From: CAZUHB01 sp964620445
GTDB lineage: Bacteria; Planctomycetota; B15-G4; CAYZWU01
Length of the DNA stretch: 64,000 nt
Assembly: GCA_964620445.1 (NCBI GenBank)
Contig: CAZUHB010000028.1
Coordinates: 16,433 to 80,432, forward strand
Direction of reading: 5' to 3'
Shown here: positions 33,192 through 41,528 of the stretch, piece by piece
Layout: each line of letters begins with the position of its first letter
How positions within the stretch are numbered: the first letter of the stretch is position 1
Made by a program: the position numbers and the translations under genes
The notes under the pieces: generated by a model
Databases searched by the model: none
What the model saw: only the letters and a program-made list of their open reading frames with translations
Told to the model about the DNA's origin: nothing

Positions 33192-34301
33192 CTACCATCC
33201 GCGCACCGGCGTCCACTCGTCCACCACCTCGTCCTCTTCGATCACGTGGTACCTCGGAAAGAGGGCCGCGGCCAGACAGGCGTGATTGGGAATGATGCGC
33301 ACGCGGCAACCGACCGGGAAGGCGGAGAAGTCGATCGGCCGCGTTGATTCGATGAAACCATGTTCCTGCGACAGGCCGGCCACCCTCAGATCCGGATGGC
33401 CGACGACGGCGCCGAAGGAAGGCGCGCGGCGCAGATGATCGGCGCCCTGGTCCTTGGACAGGGCGAGCGCGCCCGCGTCGATCAGCATCCGGTTCCGGTC
33501 CGGGTAGTGGCCCGCGACGGTGGCAAGCACCGCGGCGGCGCACTCTTCGATGGTACAGGTGCCGATGTCGACCTGGAACAGATCAAAAAAAACATAGTTG
33601 CCGGGACGGAGCTCGTTGACACCGTCCCAGTTCTCTCCCACGACAGCGGTCGGTGTCGAGCCGGCGCTGATCGTCGGACAGGGCACCCCGGCGTCGAGGA
33701 GCGCTCGCCCGAAACGGACGAGCGCGTCCCGCTCCTCCCCGGCCACGGCCGCAATGCTTTCGCGATCGATCGACCGGTAGGCGTGGCCGCCGTGAGTGAG
33801 TATTCCGGCGAACTCCATCCCGCGCGCGTCGTGGATACGGCGGGCCAGCGCCACGGCGCCCGGTCCGCGCGGGTCGACGCCGGCGCGACGATAGCCCGAA
33901 TCGACCTTGAGCAACAGGCGGAACCGGGTATTCAGCGCGCGCGCCGCACTCTCGACCGCATCGAGACCGTCTCCCTGGTCGACAATGAGCTGAAACGTCT
34001 TGATCTCCGCCGAAAGGCGGGCCGCTTCGGGGAGCTTGTCTGGAGTGATCGGAAAGGCGTAGGTGATGTCGCAAAAGCCCTTCCTGGCGAGAAATCGGGC
34101 CTCGGCCAGGGTCGACACGGTGATCGGGCCCGGCGCCCCGCCTGTCTGCATGAGGGCGATCTCTTCGGTCTTGTGCGTCTTCACGTGAGGCCGGAGACGA
34201 ACACCGTGCGCGCGAGCCCTCTCGATCATGACGGCGCAGTTCCGCTCGACCCTGGCGCGATCGATGATAAAAGCCGGCGTTCTCAGTTCGGTGATATCCA
34301 T
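33192..34301 (-). CDS. DSD1/D-threonine-aldolase-like PLP enzyme
   Basis: The 369-residue product has the fold-type III (alanine-racemase N-terminal) barrel with the PLP lysine in RPHVKTHK (about residue 41) and the C-terminal metal-binding domain of D-serine dehydratase/D-threonine aldolase, where His and Cys of IPNHACLAA bind Zn2+ or Mn2+. No signal peptide is visible, so it is cytoplasmic. Family members split D-3-hydroxy-amino acids or dehydrate D-serine. Its place between the O-acetylesterase (17 bp away) and the sialidase is not explained by known sialate catabolism. The substrate is therefore open. Confidence 0.85.
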   Translation of the reverse strand: MDITELRTPAFIIDRARVERNCAVMIERARAHGVRLRPHVKTHKTEEIALMQTGGAPGPITVSTLAEARFLARKGFCDITYAFPITPDKLPEAARLSAEIKTFQLIVDQGDGLDAVESAARALNTRFRLLLKVDSGYRRAGVDPRGPGAVALARRIHDARGMEFAGILTHGGHAYRSIDRESIAAVAGEERDALVRFGRALLDAGVPCPTISAGSTPTAVVGENWDGVNELRPGNYVFFDLFQVDIGTCTIEECAAAVLATVAGHYPDRNRMLIDAGALALSKDQGADHLRRAPSFGAVVGHPDLRVAGLSQEHGFIESTRPIDFSAFPVGCRVRIIPNHACLAAALFPRYHVIEEDEVVDEWTPVRGW

Positions 34302-34318
34302 CCAGTGATCCTGTCTCC

Positions 34319-35854
34319 TTACCGATCGGTGCGGAAGGGCGACGCGGGGAGGCCTTCGGTGTTGATCAGGTTCGGTTCCGCTTCCTGGTGCCAGCCGAAG
34401 CGCACGGCCGCCGGGGCAGGGACGGCCTGGTTCCAGACGACCACCGTGTCCCCGTCGAGGGCAGCCTCGGCCTTGACGAAGCGCTGATCGTCGCCGGCGA
34501 TCTCGAACCAGGAGAGAGGCTCGCCATCCCGCGATGCGAGGCCGCCGCCGGCATGTTCGAAGTGAATCCGCACCTTGCGCCCCTCGCGCGTCATCGATTT
34601 GAAGAGCGGTCCGGAGAAGACCACGTCCTTCCGGCCGTAATCATGGGACAGGGCCCAGAGCGCGAGCCGCCGGCCCACATCGAGCTTGTTGCGCGGATGG
34701 ATGTCCTTCACGTTTCCGATGTCGACGGTTACCGCCATGCCCGTGTTGGGCACGCTCAGCGTGGCGGTTTGCGCCTCCCAGAGGCGGGGAAGCTCGCCTG
34801 GATCGTCCGTTCTGTACTTGAAGGGTGCAAGCTGCACGTAGTAAAAGGGAAAGTCGCCCTGATTCCAGACCGTGCGCCAGCCGTTGATGAGCGCTTTCAT
34901 CTTGTGGTGGTAGGCCATGCCCTCGGTGCGGTTCGCTTCTCCCTGGTACCAGATCGCACCCCGGATCGCGTAGGGCACGATCGGGTGGATCATTCCGTTG
35001 TAGAGCCCTGTCGGCTTGGCGTGGCTGTGCAAAGGGTGAACCGGAATGGCAGGCATGGCGGGCAGATCATTGCCGCTGTCGAGCGCCGCGCGCGTCGTGC
35101 CGACCCAGGTTTCGATCGGACCGAGCGCGCCTTTCACGGCCTCCCTGTGGTGGGCGTTCGCCTCTTCGATCTGGGTTGCGAAGGACGCGCACTGTTCGAC
35201 AGACCGGAATCCCACGGGCGGTGTCCAGGGCTCGATGCGCGTTCCGCCCCACGACGTGTTGATCAATCCCACGGGCACACCCAGTTCGCGCCGGAGCTCG
35301 CACCCGAAAAAGTAGGCCACTGCCGAAAAATTCTTCAGCGTCTCCGGTGTGCAGGCCGACCACGCCGCGTTCACGTCGACACGGGGTTGCCCCGAAGGTC
35401 TCCGGGGTATATCGATGAGCCTGAGCGTGGGATCGGCGCACTGTGCGAGCACCTTCTCGGGATTGTCGGTCCGGCTCACGGGCCACTCCATGTTCGACTG
35501 GCCCGAACAGACCCAGACCTCGCCCACCATGACGTTGCCGAAGGCGAGGGTGCTGCTCCCCTCGACGATGAGCTCGTGAGGACCGCCCGCCTTCATCGCC
35601 GGGAGCCGGACCATCCAGAGACCGTTCCGGTCCGCGCGGGTTCTCGATTTGATCCCGTCGATCCGCACGGTGATCGCCTCTCCCGCCTCGGCTCGGCCCC
35701 AGACCGGAACCGGCTTGTCGCGCTGCAAGACCATGGCGTCACCGAAAATGTTCGGCATGGTGACGGCCGCTGACAGGCCGGCTGCCGGGAGGAGGAGGAG
35801 GCACAAGACGAGTCCGAATCGGATCGACGTTCGGTGATGTTCAGATCGGCCCAC
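34319..35854 (-). CDS. Sialate 9-O-acetylesterase-like SGNH hydrolase, secreted
   Basis: The 511-residue product carries a signal peptide (GLVLCLLLLPAAGLSAA), a short beta domain and an SGNH-hydrolase domain with the nucleophile block VCSGQSNMEWP, the oxyanion segment INTSWGGTRIEPW, GAIWYQGEAN and the catalytic Asp-x-His in VKDIHPRNK. These are the hallmarks of sialate O-acetylesterase (SIAE/NanS-like) and the related xylan esterases. Next to the sialidase, removal of O-acetyl groups from sialic acid is the most likely job. It is the first gene of the leftward operon, with its promoter in the AT-rich region to the right. Confidence 0.88.
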   Translation of the reverse strand: MGRSEHHRTSIRFGLVLCLLLLPAAGLSAAVTMPNIFGDAMVLQRDKPVPVWGRAEAGEAITVRIDGIKSRTRADRNGLWMVRLPAMKAGGPHELIVEGSSTLAFGNVMVGEVWVCSGQSNMEWPVSRTDNPEKVLAQCADPTLRLIDIPRRPSGQPRVDVNAAWSACTPETLKNFSAVAYFFGCELRRELGVPVGLINTSWGGTRIEPWTPPVGFRSVEQCASFATQIEEANAHHREAVKGALGPIETWVGTTRAALDSGNDLPAMPAIPVHPLHSHAKPTGLYNGMIHPIVPYAIRGAIWYQGEANRTEGMAYHHKMKALINGWRTVWNQGDFPFYYVQLAPFKYRTDDPGELPRLWEAQTATLSVPNTGMAVTVDIGNVKDIHPRNKLDVGRRLALWALSHDYGRKDVVFSGPLFKSMTREGRKVRIHFEHAGGGLASRDGEPLSWFEIAGDDQRFVKAEAALDGDTVVVWNQAVPAPAAVRFGWHQEAEPNLINTEGLPASPFRTDR

Positions 35855-36210
35855 GGGTAAGCTCCTTTGCTCGAGGTGAGTGACTTGGAAAAGACGAACA
35901 ACCTGTTCGACTCATCATAGTCGCCTCGGGTCTCGCTGACAACAAGCCGGATACGCTTGTTACGGCCCGTGGGACGAGCCGGTTCGAGCGCCGTCAGCTT
36001 GGAAATCCCGGCATGGAAACCGATCGCCGCTCGTACATCGACCGCGAGGTTCGTATATATCGCTATATATATAATGTTTTGCGGCCAGATAATCCGAAAG
36101 TTCACTATCGTCTCGTACGGGCTTGTTTATAATCGTCCCCTTGATTAGCAGTCGTCCTTGAACAGGTATCCGTCCTTGAATGCTCGAGACTTGAAGAAGG
36201 CAATGTTGCG
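35855..36210. promoter_or_regulatory. Divergent AT-rich promoter region
   Basis: The 356-bp region lies between the sialic-acid operon (leftward) and the membrane protein at 36211 (rightward). At 36053-36075 there is an alternating TA stretch, TATATA-TCGC-TATATA, containing TATAAT at 36070, and a second TATAAT at 36128-36133. Both could be -10 elements, but I see no convincing -35. CGTCCTTGAA occurs twice, 19 bp apart, at 36153 and 36172. A possible ribosome site AAGAAGG sits at 36193. No RNA gene was recognised. Confidence 0.4.
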
Positions 36211-37152
36211 ATGAAGCTTCGCGCTGTCATATGTATCATTTTGACTATTCTCATTTTCGGAGTGGTCCGCCATTCGGGACCGACCAGACAGTACGTGGTG
36301 GACCGGACGATGGATGGCACCTACTTCGCCCATGAGGCGCAGCGCTTTCACGTCTCGCCCCGCCCGGAGCGGGACGCGGACGCGAAGAGCCGGGGAGAAA
36401 CGGTTCTCGAGGTGATCGCTCTGCCCGCGCCCCAGGGGACCGACCTGGTGGAGATGGAGGTCGAGGCGAAGGTGAAGGGCGCGCCCGATTGGGACAGGTA
36501 TCCGTGCTCGGAGATCGCCTTTTTCGAGGACGGTCAGCCAGCGCCGCTCACCGATCCTCCGGCTTCGTCGATCGAAGACCGGATCGAGGCAACTCGGGGA
36601 GGTGGCGCGGTTTACCGCTTCAAGATTCCGCGCTTTCCGTGGACGACCAAACTGCTCTACAGATTCGTCACACCCCCCGGCGACGGTGCGAAAACCGGAC
36701 CGGGAAACAAGGAGATCATCCTTGCCAGGGAAGAACAGGAGCCGTTGATGCTCAGGTTCAAAGGATCGATCCCCGCTCTGGTGCTCTACCCGCACATCGT
36801 TTTCATGTTCATCGGCATCTGTTTTCTCATGCTCGCCATGTGGTGCGCCGCCAACATGCTCAGGGGGCGGGAGGAACCGTTCGCGGCCCGAAAGGCGTGG
36901 TGGGCTTGGGCCGCCATGTTCGTGGGCGGAATTCCCTTCGGAATCTTGATGAACTATTTCACGTTCGATGTTTACTGGGAGGCGGTTCCCTTTGGCAACG
37001 ACGTCACCGACAACAAGACACAGGTGGCTCTCATATTCTGGGGATTGGCGAGCGTCTTTTTGACACGTCGCCCGGGACGGCACGCGGCGTTCTTCACGCT
37101 GGCAGCCGGCTTGCTCAGCCTCGCCATGTACCTGATTCCTCATAGTTTGTGA
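36211..37152 (+). CDS. Membrane protein of unknown function
   Basis: The 313-residue product has an N-terminal membrane segment (VICIILTILIFGVV), an extracytoplasmic beta-rich domain (about 25-190) and four C-terminal TM segments (IVFMFIGICFLMLAMWCAA, AWWAWAAMFVGGIPFGIL, VALIFWGLASVFL, FFTLAAGLLSLAMYLIP). No catalytic motif is recognisable. It is 31 bp upstream of the sulfatase-TPR gene and co-directional with the three-gene sulfatase/TMTC run, so it may take part in the same surface-glycan or envelope process. That is an inference from position. Confidence 0.6.
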   Translation: MKLRAVICIILTILIFGVVRHSGPTRQYVVDRTMDGTYFAHEAQRFHVSPRPERDADAKSRGETVLEVIALPAPQGTDLVEMEVEAKVKGAPDWDRYPCSEIAFFEDGQPAPLTDPPASSIEDRIEATRGGGAVYRFKIPRFPWTTKLLYRFVTPPGDGAKTGPGNKEIILAREEQEPLMLRFKGSIPALVLYPHIVFMFIGICFLMLAMWCAANMLRGREEPFAARKAWWAWAAMFVGGIPFGILMNYFTFDVYWEAVPFGNDVTDNKTQVALIFWGLASVFLTRRPGRHAAFFTLAAGLLSLAMYLIPHSL

Positions 37153-37183
37153 GAATATAGAAACGCGTTTGGAGAAATGATTC

Positions 37184-40062
37184 GTGGAAAACAACAAGAA
37201 AAAGAGCGATCTGAAGTGGATCGTCATCGTCATCGTCATCCTTGCCGTCGTCGCGGCTTGGCTTCTCTACAAGGAGGGCGTGATTCCGGGCCTGGGATCG
37301 AAGAGCGACCGCACATCGGTGCTTTTCATCACGCTTGACGGAATCAGAGCCGACCGTCTCGGCTGTATGGGCTTTGAGCCCGACGCGACGCCGAACCTCA
37401 ACAAGCTGGCAGCGAGCGGCGCGCTCTTCAGACAGTGCACTTCGCCGGTTCCGATCTCCATCCCGGCGATCACGTCCCTCATCACCGGGATCGATCCCTA
37501 TATCCATGGCGTCCGTCTCGGCAGTCTCTTGCCGGTGCCGCTCGGCGAGGGGCACATGACCCTGGCGGAGGTCTTGAACGACGAAGGTTATCCGACGGTA
37601 GCGCGCGTGACGCGACCCGACATTTATAAATCCCTCGGCCTCGACCAGGGATTCTGGCCGAATGATTTCTTCGACGCCCAGTACCAGGTCATGGGCGACG
37701 CGGGCGGGCCTGGCGCTGGCATGGGCCAGCCCGGTGCCCAGGCTCCGGGCAGGGGTCGGCCTGGCGGACCTGGTCCCGGGCCGGGGCAGATGCCGTCCAT
37801 GCCGCCCTCCAGACCGCTCGATGCCAAAAAGCTCGCCGACAGCTCCATCACCTGGCTGCGTGCCAATGGCGACGATCCCTTCTTTCTCTGGGTACACATG
37901 GCTGACGGAGCCGCGCCACACACACCGTTCGAACCCTTCGCGAGCAAGTTCGAAGATCCCTACACAGCAGAACTGGCCTTCGTGGATGAGCAAGTGGGCC
38001 GCATCCTCGACGAGTTGGCCGAGCTGGGCATCAGCGACAAGACTCTCGTTGTGCTCGCTTCCGGTTTCGGCGAGGGGCTTGGCGATCATTATGAAGACAC
38101 TCACTCCTGGTCGGTCTACGACGAGACGACCCGCGTCCCTCTTCTCGTGTCCTTTCCGGGAAAAATCCAGCCCAACACCTCTATCGACGCACAGGTCAGG
38201 CTGATCGACGCGGTTCCGACGGTCATCGATCTGCTCGGTCTCGATCCGAAACAGGACGCCCAGGGCGACAGCCTCGTCCCGCTCCTCGACGGCACCGCCG
38301 ACGATCTCGGGATCGCCGCGTATTCCGAGACGTTGGTCCCCCTGTTCGAGCTGCAATTCGCCTCGCCCCGTTCGCTGCGCAAGGGGGGATGGAAGTACAT
38401 CCACCTGCCCAAACAGGAGCTGTACGATCTGACCGCCGATCCTGGAGAAGAAACAAACCTTGCCGAAAAGCACCCCGACAAGGTGACCGCGATGCGCGAG
38501 GAACTCATCATGCTTCTCACGGGGGCTCCCACCCTTCCCGAAGAGGATCCGTCCGGCACCGCGCCGCCCGCCGATGCCGGTGTGGAGATGAACGAAGCCG
38601 CGTTGCTTCAGCAAAAACTGGAGGACCCCAAGGACCACACGAAGGAGATCGTTTACTACTCACTCGGGCAGCTTCTCCTCGCCGCCGGCGAGCTCGAAAG
38701 GGCGACCCACGCCTTCTTCGAAGTGGTCAAGACCAACTCGAATCTTCCCAAACCGCTTCAGGCACTCGTCTCCATCATGGTTCAACTCGACAAGACCGAT
38801 GATATGATCACCTTTCTGGGCGATTTCGTGAAAGCAAAACCCGATCGTACCGATGTGCGCTACACTCTCGCCGGGTTGCTCCAGGGCACCGGGAAGAACA
38901 AGGACGCGATCGAACACCTCGTGGTCGTGGAAAAGGAGACCGCGGCGAACAGCGATCCCATGGCTCAGGAAGCGTTGAAGGCCATGAACATGCAGCTGGC
39001 AGATCTCTACTACGCTGAAGGAGAGTTCGAGGAGGCGAAGAAGCGCATCATGGTCGCCATTGAGCAGGATCCGACCGAAAGCGCTCTCCGTTCCAGGCTG
39101 ACCTGCATCCTGACCGATGCGGGCGATCTCGACGATGTTCTTGCAGAGGCCAGAACGCGTTTCCCCGAGACGACGAAGGAAGGGAAACCGATCGAGGACC
39201 ACATGATCCACCAGATCGTGGGCAAGAATCTGCTGCAGCAAGGCCATGTTGAACAGGCGCTCATTCACTTCAAGCGGGCAATCGAACTCAAGCCGGATAT
39301 GGCGCTCTATTATGCTGATGTAGGAATTCTGCTCGGCCAGCAGAAAAGACTGTCCGAAAGCATCGTTTATCTGGCCAAAGCATGGGAACTCAAACCGGAG
39401 GTCGCCCAGTGGGGCCAGAACCTGGCCTACGCCTACAAACTCTCCGGGGACTACGACAAGGCGATCACCGTGCTCAGAGACGTGCTCAAGAAGAATCCGA
39501 ATCATGTGAGCGGTTTGTACCTTCTCTCGCTGATCCTGGCGACCTGCCCCCACGACGAGCTTCGCTCCGGCAAAGAGGCGTTGACCATGGCGCGGAAGGC
39601 TTGCGAGATGACGCAGAACAAGAATCACCTCGCCCTTCAATCGCTTGCGGCGGCACTGGCCGAGACAGGAGATTTCAAGGAAGCGGAAAAGATCGGCACG
39701 CAAGCCGCAAACATCGCCAAGGGCGCGGGTCAGGATAAGCTGTCAGCGTCGATCGCTTTCGTGACGAACCAGTTCTACAAGAACGGCAAAGCCTACCGCG
39801 AAATAGATCCCAAGGCGCCGCCCCAAGACGCCGGCGAAGACGGCGAAGACGCCGAAGATGCCGGCTCGGAAGCCGAAGATGCCGGCTCGGANNNNNNNNN
39901 NNNNNNNNNNNNNNNNNNNNNNNNNNNNNNNNNNNNNNNNNNNNNNNNNNNNNNNNNNNNNNNNNNNNNNNNNNNNNNNNNNNNNNNNNNNAAGACGGCG
40001 AAGACGCCGAAGATGCCGGCTCGGAAGCCGAAGATGCCGGCTCGGAGGGGCAGGGCGACTGA
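37184..40062 (+). CDS. Membrane-anchored sulfatase-fold protein with degenerate active site and C-terminal TPR array (false gap inside)
   Basis: With the N-run removed the product is 907 residues: an N-terminal anchor (WIVIVIVILAVVAAWLLY), an alkaline-phosphatase/sulfatase domain (about 45-440) and ten or so TPR-like helical repeats to about 870. The first metal site is kept (TLDGIRADRLG), but the usual C/S-x-P-x-R is SIPAI, and the second site that normally reads SDHGE is SGFGE, so two metal ligands are lost. The enzyme is probably inactive or altered. A Gly/Pro-rich insert lies at about 168-205. The start is GTG at 37184 with GGAG 9 nt before. Collapsing the 55-bp contig overlap makes the frame end at TGA 40060-40062 (EGQGD) rather than reading into the next gene. 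Confidence 0.8.
39851..39891. repeat. 21-bp tandem repeat, 2 copies (in-frame), at a contig end
   Basis: Two copies of a 21-bp unit encode EDAGSEA-type heptapeptides at the extreme C-terminus of the sulfatase-TPR protein. The unit includes the small hairpin CGGCT-CGGA-AGCCG. The same two units reappear at 40006-40046 in the right-hand contig because the contig ends are duplicated. Confidence 0.9.
39892..39991. other. Assembly gap of 100 N, very probably artificial
   Basis: Bases 39837-39891 and 39992-40046 are identical over 55 positions, the same overlap length as at the other gap. Deleting 155 bp places the right-hand codons in frame and ends the upstream gene at 40062, 38 bp before the next gene's ATG. 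Confidence 0.85.
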
Positions 40063-40100
40063 TTCTGTCTCATTCATGAATGGGAGGTCCCGCCGACCTG

Positions 40101-41528
40101 ATGCGTTCGAAGAAGAGAATTGCGATTGCGGCCGGATTGCTGCTCATTCTGGGTGCGGCCTGGCTTCTGCGTGATTCGATCCCGTTTTTGAAGGCCGCAC
40201 CCAAGCTGCGCGGTGCGGTGCTCATTCTGCTCGACACGGTTCGCGCCGACCATCTCGATTGCTACGGCTACGAGCGGCAAACAGCACCCGCCCTGACAGG
40301 ATTGAGCAAGAGAGGTGTGCTCTTCGAGCAGGCGATCAGCTTCGCGCCGTGGACGCTTCCCTCGGCGATCAACCTCCTGTCCGGCTGCCGGGTCACTGGG
40401 GACGTCTTCGACAAGGGCAAGCTGAAGAGATCCTTCGTCGAGACCCTCGATCGTGCCGGTTACCGGACCGTGGCATTCACCGAGGGCGGCTACCTATCCA
40501 AACGCTACGGTTTCGACCTGGGATTCAGCCTGTACCACGAGCAGGAAGGCAAGGTCCATTACCTTGTCAACGGCAAGCCCGTCGACGGGGTCGAGACCGG
40601 CGGCGGGATCGACGAGACCTTTTCCAGGGCGCGCGAATGGCTCGCCGATCATGGAGACGAGCCTTTTTTTCTCTTCATCCACACCTACGAACCGCACACG
40701 CCCTACCTGCACCGGACTTTCACCGAGGGGCTTTCGCCCGGAAAGGTGGGCGAGACCTTCGGCCATGAAAAGTTCGAGCCGCTGAGGTCGGGCGCGCTCC
40801 GGTTCGATGAGAAGGACCTCGAGTATCTCGAGGCGCTCTACGATGGAGGGATTCACGAGGCCGATCGCCACGTGGGCGCTTTCGTCGATTTTCTCGACGA
40901 GCAGGGTCTGGGCGACAAGACCCTCATCGTGGTCACGAGCGACCATGGAGAAGAACTGGGCGAGCACTTCCCCTCGCGCAGCGGCGACCATGGCCACTCG
41001 CTTCACGACACGCTGGTCCATGTGCCGCTCATCGTCCACAATCCGATGGAGCAGTACGCGATCGCGCGGGTAGCCCAGCAGGTACGACTCATGGACGTGA
41101 TGCCCACGATCGTCGATATCATGGGAGCCGCCGAGGAAGAAGGCTCTGCCGGAAAAAGCCTCGTCCCTCTGATGCGTGGAACGGAGACCGCGAATCGGCT
41201 CGCCTACGGCACTCAGACCAAGGCTGGGCCGGATCGCATCTTTCTGAGGTATCTCGGTTACAAGTACGTTCGGATCATCTCTCCGCCGCCCAGGAACGAG
41301 CCGCCATTGAGGCCTTCCCCCCCGCGCGAGCAGCTTTACGATCTCAAGAACGATCCGGGAGAGCGGGTGAACCTGGTCGGCCGTGAGCCCCACATACTGG
41401 ACCAGATGAAAAGTATTCTCGATCAGACGAGCAATGCAGGAGGATTCGGCAGGGAGGACTTCACCGTTCCGGAGGAAACGGACCAGAAGCTGAAGGATCG
41501 CCTCGAGTCACTGGGGTATACTCACTGA
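40101..41528 (+). CDS. Membrane-anchored sulfatase-family hydrolase/transferase
   Basis: The 475-residue product has an N-terminal anchor (IAIAAGLLLILGAAWLL) and a complete alkaline-phosphatase-superfamily domain: LLDTVRADHLDCYGY for metal site 1, LPSAINLLSG in the nucleophile region, VVTSDHGEELGEH for metal site 2 and GHSLHDTLVHVPLIVH near the substrate loop. There is no Cys or Ser in a C/S-x-P-x-R sequon, so maturation to formylglycine is not expected. Ser or Thr nucleophile chemistry, as in phospho- or phosphoethanolamine-type transferases, is possible. GGGAGG at 40082-40087 supports ATG 40101 over 40080. The downstream TMTC gene starts on its stop codon. Confidence 0.82.
   Translation: MRSKKRIAIAAGLLLILGAAWLLRDSIPFLKAAPKLRGAVLILLDTVRADHLDCYGYERQTAPALTGLSKRGVLFEQAISFAPWTLPSAINLLSGCRVTGDVFDKGKLKRSFVETLDRAGYRTVAFTEGGYLSKRYGFDLGFSLYHEQEGKVHYLVNGKPVDGVETGGGIDETFSRAREWLADHGDEPFFLFIHTYEPHTPYLHRTFTEGLSPGKVGETFGHEKFEPLRSGALRFDEKDLEYLEALYDGGIHEADRHVGAFVDFLDEQGLGDKTLIVVTSDHGEELGEHFPSRSGDHGHSLHDTLVHVPLIVHNPMEQYAIARVAQQVRLMDVMPTIVDIMGAAEEEGSAGKSLVPLMRGTETANRLAYGTQTKAGPDRIFLRYLGYKYVRIISPPPRNEPPLRPSPPREQLYDLKNDPGERVNLVGREPHILDQMKSILDQTSNAGGFGREDFTVPEETDQKLKDRLESLGYTH

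Noticed and set aside
37700..37810. Gly/Pro-rich stretch as a further tandem repeat or collagen-like domain
   Set aside because: It is compositionally biased but has no regular unit or Gly-x-y triplet phase, so I treat it as a flexible insert in the sulfatase-fold protein.
40063..40174. The sulfatase-TPR frame continuing past the gap to 40174
   Set aside because: This frame depends on the artificial N length. After collapsing the overlap the protein stops at 40062.
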